A stretch of 64,000 bases of DNA, taken from NCBI GenBank assembly GCA_027972325.1, contig JAPMOS010000012.1, positions 248,001-312,000 of the forward strand. Direction: 5' to 3'. The DNA is from Paratrimastix pyriformis (Eukaryota > Preaxostyla > Paratrimastigidae). Below, in pieces: positions 57,812-64,000 of this stretch. How positions within the stretch are numbered: position 1 is the stretch's first letter; each line of letters begins with the position of its first letter. Below the pieces are notes generated by a model that made no database searches, was not told where the DNA came from, and worked only from the letters and a program-made list of their open reading frames with translations. The position numbers were made by a program, and so were the translations under genes.

Positions 57812-60778
57812 TCAATTATTACCCGGCCCCCAGACATCCCTTGGCCGGCCCTCCTCCTCCTCCTGCTGCTGCTCACCCCGCGGCGGGCCGCCTCCCCCCC
57901 CCGGGGGCATCGCGGCCGGGGGCACGGCCGACAGGGCGGCCGACCCGGGGGCGGCCAACTTGAGGCGCACCGTCCGGAAGCGGCTCTTCCACTCGGCCAG
58001 GGTGGCCCCGCCCACCGTCAGCCAGGGCACGCAGTGCTGCACCCCCCGGGCCACAGCCGCCACCACCCACCACCACCACCACCCGTCCCGCGGCAAGGGC
58101 AGACCCAGGGGATCGACGACGGTGAGATGAGGTGAGATGACATATGGTCCGGCCCCAAACGTCATTGGAGTTGCCCAAAAGTTGTAAAAAAGGCGGGAGA
58201 AGTGGAGCAAGAAAAAAGAAAGTGAGAAAGAAAAAAGTACACGAGGAGCAGCCTGGGAGCGGTCGAGAAAAAATCTTAGAACGAAAGCCGAGAAAGAAGA
58301 AAGAAGAAAGAAGAAGGCAGCTTTTTTCGTCAGCTCTATTTCCCCCCAAGAGGGAGAGGCGTGGGGTGGGGGTGGTGGTGGGGGTGGGGGGGTGCGGACC
58401 TGTGCCGGCTGGTCGCGGAACTCGGCGGCGGCGGCGCGGACCCGGGCGCAGAAGGCGATGGCGGCCTGGCAGTCGGCCAGGGCCCGCTCGGCGCCGGGCA
58501 GCCAGTCGCGCATCTGGTTGGCCTGCTGCTCGCCCACCCGGCCCGCCAGGGCTGCCGTGGGGGTGGGCATGGGCATGGGTACGCGGGAGAGGGGGAGGGT
58601 GAAGGCTTGCTTCTCTGGAAGGACCGGGGATGGGAGGACCGGGGAACCGGGGGACCGGGGGACCGGGGGGACCGGGGACCGGGGGGACCGGGGACCGGGG
58701 GACCGGGGGACCGGGGACCGGGGGACCGGGGGGACCGGGGGACCGGGGGACCGGGGGAGGGGAGGGGGGGTGAGACCCTGGATGGCCTCGTCGGAGCAGC
58801 GTGGGTTGGCTTCGAGGGCGGCCTTCTCCTCGACCAGCCGCCGGGCGGCCCGCTCGGTGAGGCCCTTGGTGCGGGCCCCTTTGGGCGACGGGGCGACGGG
58901 GCGACGGGGCGACGGGGCGACGGGGCGACGGGGCGACGGGGCGACGGGGCGACGGGGCGACGGGGCGACGGGGCGACGGGGCGACGGGGCGACGGGGCGA
59001 CGGGGCGACGGGGCGACGGGGCGACGGGGCGACGGGGCGACGGGGCGACGGGGCGACGGGGCGACGGGGAAAGAGACGAGGAGATGATGGCGCGTTGTTG
59101 CCCCATCTTGCCACCGCGGCTGTGATGATGCACGGACGGCAGGCGGGCGGTGGGGAGGGGACGGGGCCGGCGGGGCGGACCGAGGGCCATGAGGCGGGCC
59201 GCCTGGGCGAGGGCAGCGTGGGGGGCCGCGTACGGGGGCAGCTCCAGGGCGGCCAGCATGCCCGGCAGGAGCCGGTGGATGGTCAGCCGGTGCACGGGCG
59301 TCCTGAGGGGGGGGGGAGGAGGGAGGCGGCGTTGGGGAAGGGGACCAAGGTGGCCGGGCATAATAGTTGATGATGGTGGGGGCGCATCAGCGCGTGCTTG
59401 TGGCGCGGATGGGGGGATGGAGGGGGATGGTTTGGGGAGCGGACCCCGAGGGGGGGCAGGTCAGGGCGCGGCGGATGTCGCACCGGTCGAAGTGGGCCAC
59501 CGCCTCCCCGTACGGGTGGCCCCACTGGGCGAGCCGCTCCTGGAGGCTCTGCATTCAAGTCCCCAGCCCATTCAGTTTGGGCATGTGCGCGGGGAGGGAC
59601 TTGGAATGGCGGGGGTGCCGGGGCAGAGAGGCGGCGGGTAGCGGGGCGGAGAGGCGGAGGGTGGCGGGGGCGGAGAGGCGGCGGAGGAGGGAGGCGGCCA
59701 GGGGCCGACCTTGCGCGGGTAGAGGCTTCCCGTGACGGCGTCCCGGGCGGCCAGCTGGGCGGGGCGGAGGCCCCTGCGCAGCTCGCGGTTGGTGCGGGCC
59801 AGGCCCTGCGCCCGGCCCCCAGGAGAGGAGGATCGAGGTGGTGGGCAGGGTGGTGGGGGGGGAGTGGTGGTGGTGGTGGTGGTGGTGGTGGGGGGGGGGG
59901 GGGGGGGGGGGGAAGCCGGACCTGGATGGCGGCCTGGGTGCGGGCCTTGGCCCGGTCGTAGGACTGGATGCAGTCCCAGGCCTCCTGCAGCTCCCGGAAG
60001 ACGGCCCGCCCCCTGCAACGCCGTCCCCGCCGATCCCCATGAACCGCCCGCAGCAGCGGGAGTGTGCAGACGGATGATGAGCGATGATGATGGGTGGCGA
60101 GAGGAGGCAGACGCACAGTGGCAGGGCCCAAGAGAGCGCACCGGGGGGGGGGGGGAGGAGGGGGGCATGGCGAGAGGCCGCGGGGGCGGGGGGAGAACGG
60201 GGTGGTCAGGCCAGCAGCAGCGGACCGCTCCTGGGCGGCCCTGAGGGTGTCCGCCGAGGCCTGCAGGGTGGCCAGGGCGGCCTGCAACCCGGCCGCGGCA
60301 AGGTCGACCACCTCGGGGCTGCCCGTCACCCGCCGCCAAGCAAGTACGGGGCGCGGGGGGAGGGCGTGCGTACGTATGATGTGGTGGTGGCCGATTTCCG
60401 GGGGGGGGTGGCGGTGGCGGTGGGAGGGGTCTGCCTGCCGACCGTGGCTGGGCCTGGGGCAGGTCGGGCTGGGGCTGGGCGGCGGCCTCGAGGGCGGCCC
60501 GGTGGGCGGCCGCCTGGACGAGGAGGCCCTGCTGCTCGGTGAAGGCCTCCACGTGCCCCTGGCGCCGCATGGCCAGCAGCTCCTCCGTGCTGCCCTCTGC
60601 GCACAGGGGCGCGGGCGGGGGTGTGAGGCTGGGACCCGGGTGGTGGGAGCGGGAAGGGCAACAGAAGGTCGGCGCCCCCATGCGCCCATTGTCGTCACCC
60701 AGTGCAGTGGGGGGGGAGGGGGGGAGGGAGGGAGGGGGATGAGTCGGGCGGACCGAGGGCAGGGCCATCTTCGTCGGG

Positions 60779-60822
<44 letters not shown>

Positions 60823-61318
60823 CCGGTCCTCCTCGAGCAGCAGAGCGGCCGGGTCGAAGGCCTGCGCCCGGATGAGGGCCGCCTCGCGGCTGGTCAGAGT
60901 CGTCAGGGCCGGGAGCACCTGCCGCCCATGCGAGGCGAAGATGAAGATGATGAGCCGCCACCCACACGACGGCGGAATGAGGGGGAGGGAGGGGGGGGGG
61001 GGGGGGCGATGCAGACCGATGCGCGACACGTGCGGGCGACCTCGCCAACCGCCGCCAGGGCTGCCGGACGGTCGGCCCTGGGCGCCGGCGGAGGCCCCGC
61101 CGCGGGTTGATCAGAGGGCCGCCCCGACGATGGGCGTGCGCTTTGCTCCTCCTCGGCCTCCTGGGCCTAGACGGGCCGGGTGGGATCGGTAGGTGCGCGG
61201 TGTCAGTTGGTGGGACAGGGGGGGGGGGGGGGGGGGGGGGGTGGCGGAGGGCAGACGTCGAGCTCCTCGCGGAGGGCCGCCCGAAGCAGGACGCAGGCCT
61301 TGTCGACGGTCTGCCATT

Positions 61319-61349
<31 letters not shown>

Positions 61350-62393
61350 CCGGAGTGGGCGTGATGGGCGCGAATGGCGTCAAGGCCAGGGTGAGCGGGA
61401 GGGTGGCCGTGGGTGGGGCCGAGAGGGCAGGCGACTCGGGGGGATCCAGACCGGTTCGGCCTCTTGCGCAGGGGGCGCCCTGAGGAAGCCCGAGAATCAA
61501 TGGGGGCGCGGATGGCGTAAGAAGAAACGTGAATGCTTGGAATCGAGCGTGGGCCGCCGGGCCGCAGACCGGAGCAACTCCAGCGAGTCTCCGAGCCGGG
61601 CGACCTCCTGGGCCATCAGGTCGCCAGACTGCTCGCTCCTGGGGGGAGGGACGGCGGGGGGTGGGAGGTCAGCGGGGTGCGCGTGGCGGCATGAGAAGAG
61701 CCACGCGCAGGGAAGACGGACCGATTGGTGGCCGCCTGCAAGAGGGTGGCCCGGTGCTCCTGTTCGGCGATGCGTTGCCGGGTCGCCTGCTGGGCCTCAT
61801 CTGCCCGGGGGTGGGGGGGGGGGGGGATGGCCGAGGCAAAGTCCGCCTCGGTGAGGGCCGCTGGATCAATTCCCAAAGAGACGAACCTTCCTCCAGCGCC
61901 TCTTGCTGGAGCTGGGAGACCTCGTGCTCGAGCGCCCCGATCTGGTCCCGCAGCTGGGCGCAGAGGGCCTTCCGGCGGTTGCGGGCCTCCTCCTCTGGGG
62001 ACCGTGTGGGACCTGGGGAAGAGGGTGCACGAACACGAGAAAGATTGCAAAGGACCTTGTCCAGCCAAGGCCCTACAGTGCCACAAACAGAGGGTGAGTG
62101 CACGAGAAGGGAAAAGCCGAATACGGACACTCGAACATTGTTACGAATATGGTTCACGGTGCTGTCAGAAAAAGAGAAAAAATGGGAGATGAAAAAAAAA
62201 TGAGGGGGACCGCAAACCCGATCGGTTTCACGTTGTGGAGCAAGTGCTGCCACACATCCACCATGGGCCCGCGCACGAGCTGGGCAAAGTCGTCCGCCGA
62301 AGGAACTGGCAGATTTGCATCATGTCCACTGGGCATGTAGCACATTTCCTCGACTGCCCAGGTGCGGAGGCTGTTGGCGAGGCCGTCAGCCAT
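57812..62393 (-). CDS. HAUS5: HAUS augmin-like complex subunit 5
   Basis: The N-terminus matches HAUS5: SLRTWAVEEM (human CWAVEEM), DVWQHLLHNVKP (human DIWAYILQHV), then over a GTTTGC intron GTVNHIRNN (human RTVKKIRGN). Long coiled-coil exons follow: RKALCAQLRDQIGALEHEVS, ATRQRIAEQEHRATLLQAAT, AVFRELQEAWDCIQSYDRAK, and VDLAAAGLQAALATLQASAD. The C-terminal GATLAEWKSRFRTVRLKL resembles the human LSLPQWRLRWVQAQGAL block. Augmin recruits gamma-tubulin to spindle microtubules for branching nucleation. A poly-Gln tract (CAG repeats, 60779-60822) lies in one exon. Introns carry poly(C) runs at 59890-59912, 61218-61241 and 61322-61349 and octamer repeats. Stop TGA at 57814-57812. Subunits of this complex diverge fast, so the call rests mainly on the N-terminus. 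Confidence 0.77.
58618..58760 (+). repeat. (GGACCGGG)n-type minisatellite
   Basis: Seven- to nine-base GACCGGGGG units are repeated about 16 times with small length changes in a HAUS5 intron. Confidence 0.9.
58883..59069 (+). repeat. (GGGGCGAC)n octamer minisatellite
   Basis: About 23 near-perfect copies of an 8 bp unit. Because 8 is not a multiple of 3, all frames stay open and would read Pro-Val-Ala-Pro-Ser-Pro-Arg-Arg on the HAUS5 strand. It is most likely intronic. Confidence 0.95.
59890..59912 (+). repeat. G23 run, poly(C) on HAUS5 sense strand
   Basis: Homopolymer following a (GGT)n stretch in a HAUS5 intron. Confidence 0.9.
60779..60822 (+). repeat. (CTG)n, encoding poly-Gln in HAUS5
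   Basis: Fourteen to fifteen CTG units; on the minus strand CAG codons give a Gln tract after LLLEEDRR. Confidence 0.9.
61218..61241 (+). repeat. G24 run, poly(C) on HAUS5 sense strand
   Basis: Homopolymer in a HAUS5 intron. Confidence 0.9.
61322..61349 (+). repeat. G28 run, poly(C) on HAUS5 sense strand
   Basis: Homopolymer in a HAUS5 intron; with the G24 run at 61218 it brackets the short exon at about 61255-61315. Confidence 0.9.
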
Positions 62394-62489
62394 TCGGAAA
62401 TCTGAAATAAATTGAATGAGCCGATCGAGTAAGAAGCACCCTCGGGACTAGACCCTTAGGCCGGCGCGCCCTGGTGGGCAGAGTCGCCC
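62394..62489. promoter_or_regulatory. Divergent intergenic region, HAUS5 / F-box-LRR gene
   Basis: 96 bp lie between opposed start codons, with AATAAATTGAATGAG near its left end. It is a likely bidirectional promoter. Confidence 0.4.
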
Positions 62490-64000
62490 ATGAGCGTGGT
62501 GGAATGGGATGACATTCTTTTGTATCTAAATCCATTCCTGAGTTGCCGCGATTTGGCGCGTCTTTCCACCGTTCGGCGCCAATGGAATCGTTTGGTTTGG
62601 TTTGTCCTTACCTGTGCAAGCGGAAAACTCAAGAATTCTAGGCTTCAACGTCAGCAGGTTGATTTGTCCGATTATTCTCAGATTGTAACGGACGCCAATT
62701 GGTCCTTTTCCTCTCTCTCACACAGCGCATTATCTTTTCGTTCCTCCTCCCCCCCAGCGCCTGGCTGCTCAGTCGGACCCCGAGGCTCACCGATCTCAGG
62801 CTCCAGGGTTGCCTGAAATTGACTCCCGCATTTTTAGGGAGAATCCACGAGCAGTGCCCCTCTTTGACCAGCCTGGATCTGGACCACTCCGCCCTGACCG
62901 ACGCAGCCCTGCAGTGCCTCCTCCGGGGTCTCCCGGCCCTGGGCCAGCTACACCTCGGCGGGTGCGCTGCTTTGACCCCTTCCGCTCTCGGGGCATTTCC
63001 TGTTTGCGCCCGGACCCTTCGCACACTCAATCTCCGCTGGTGTCGGGCGATGGTCGACAGTCCCGTGGGCCGGATGCTGGCGACGCTGAGGCAGTTGGAG
63101 GAACTCACATTGTTGGGGTGTCACCGCTTGACGGATGCCGAATTGGAGCCAATCATTTGTCACTGTCCGCTCCGATTCCTGGCTCTTGGTCTGGGCGTCT
63201 CCCCTGCCCCAATTCATCGTCGTCTCGTTTTAGGGGGCTGCGACCAGCTGACCGACAGAACTCTAGTTGTCCTGGCCTCGCACCGAGCCCAGACTTTGCG
63301 CGTTTTGGATGTGGCGGGGTGTAAGGGTCTCACAGACTGCGGACTGGAAGCTGTCGCGGCCGGGCTCCCCGGGCTGAAGTCTGCCAGCAGTTGCATCTCC
63401 ACTTGGGCTCATCCACCCTCCCCTCCGCTGCCTCCCCTTCGCCGTCAGATCCCTCGATGTAAACGGTTGCCCCAAGGTGACGGATCGGAGCATGAATGCC
63501 ATATTGGAGGCGTGCCGCGCCCTGGAGACCCTGATCGTACTCGGGTGCCGGTCCGTCACGGACGCGTCCATGGCCGGGGTCAGTCTGGCCCCTTGCGCCG
63601 CCTCCCTCGTCACACTTCGCCTCTCAGGTCTGCTGCCCTGCTCTCTTGTGACACCTGCAATGGGTTGCTTTCCGGTGTCCGGTCAGGGAGTGGAACAGGA
63701 GACGGCACCCTGAGCGCGCTGGGCATGCTACCCTGCCTGAGGCGCCTCGACGCGCGCAGCTGCCGGGGCCGTACGACTCGCGAGGGGCTTGCCGTTGTGG
63801 CCCGACTCCACGGGACACTGCGGCATCTCGACGTGGCTCTCCCTGCTGCCGCATCGCCCGAGGCCGTGCTTGGGGCGTCCAAGTGGAGCCGGCTGTGCTA
63901 CCTCAACCTCGGGGAGAGCTCCACTTTGGACGAGGAGGCCATCTTGAGGATGGCCGGACAATGGGACTCTCTGGAGACGCTCCTCCTGGCGAAATGCCCT
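62490..64000 (+). CDS. F-box / leucine-rich-repeat protein (FBXL-like), 3' end outside window
   Basis: The start reads MSVVEWDDILLYLNPFLSCR and DLARLSTVRRQWNRLVW, an F-box-like helix pattern that would bind SKP1. Cysteine-containing LRRs follow: LTDLRLQGCLKLTPAFL, LTDAALQCLLRGLPALGQLH, LEELTLLGCHRLTDAEL, LRVLDVAGCKGLTDCGLEAV, SLDVNGCPKVTDRSMNAILE and LETLIVLGCRSVTDASMAGV. This is the FBXL/AMN1 type, substrate receptors of SCF ubiquitin ligases. Introns start GTTTGT (62600), GTCCTT (62701), GTCTGG (near 63189), GTCTGC (near 63378) and GTCTGC (near 63628); each join restores the repeat register. The protein continues past the right edge, so substrate-binding repeats are incomplete here. Confidence 0.87.

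Noticed and set aside
1-64000. Transposons, retroelements, tRNA and rRNA genes.
   Set aside because: No transposase, reverse transcriptase, terminal repeats, cloverleaf with matching boxes or rRNA-like sequence was seen on either strand.

Overview
The window is nuclear DNA from a very GC-rich, intron-dense, probably unicellular eukaryote. Almost every gene has to be assembled from several exons, and the proteins recognised are eukaryotic core machinery: ubiquitin E1, NOT4, NOB1, PSF1, PIF1, a p31comet-like protein and a HAUS5-like augmin subunit. I cannot fix the lineage. A eukaryotic FtsX-type permease, a bacterial-style NagB/PIG-L fusion and a histidine-kinase-like protein point to a protist rather than an animal, plant or typical fungus. 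I see no rRNA, tRNA, CRISPR array, transposon or virus-like element.

Layout, 5' to 3' (strand): armadillo protein (-, cut by the left edge), proline-rich protein (+), SMYD methyltransferase (-), ankyrin protein (+), PSF1/GINS1 (-), OTU deubiquitinase with a long proline/alanine tail (+), ubiquitin-activating enzyme E1 (-), CH-like plus CBM48 protein (+), p31comet-like (-), double ZZ-finger protein (+), PIF1 helicase (-), NOB1 (-), coiled-coil/proline-rich protein (-), small coiled-coil protein (+), histidine-kinase-like protein (-), THH1/TOM1-like membrane protein (+), CNOT4 (-), multi-pass membrane protein with signal peptide (-), NagB-like/PIG-L fusion (+), FtsX-like permease (+), HAUS5 (-), and an F-box/LRR protein (+, cut by the right edge). 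Eighteen of the 22 genes form nine head-to-head pairs, most with 50-135 bp between start codons. Several convergent stop codons lie under 20 bp apart.

The most striking signal is in splicing. Joining exons by protein homology shows that nearly all introns start GTYYG (GTCCG, GTCTG or GTTTG) instead of the usual GTRAG, and end in YAG. GTTTG is commoner in the AT-richer parts near gene starts, GTCCG in the GC-rich parts. Introns are also packed with poly(C) runs and short tandem repeats, and the sense strand is C-rich in nearly every gene, so strand composition flips at each change of gene orientation. GC content dips sharply around start codons and climbs through gene bodies.

The ubiquitin system is well represented (E1, OTU protease, NOT4 E3, F-box/LRR), together with cell-division factors (p31comet-like, HAUS5, PSF1, PIF1). 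Because the DNA is so GC-rich, stop codons are rare and long open frames occur by chance on both strands. Gene calls here therefore rest on protein family resemblance and consistent exon joining, not on frame length. All CDS spans below run from start to stop codon and include introns.
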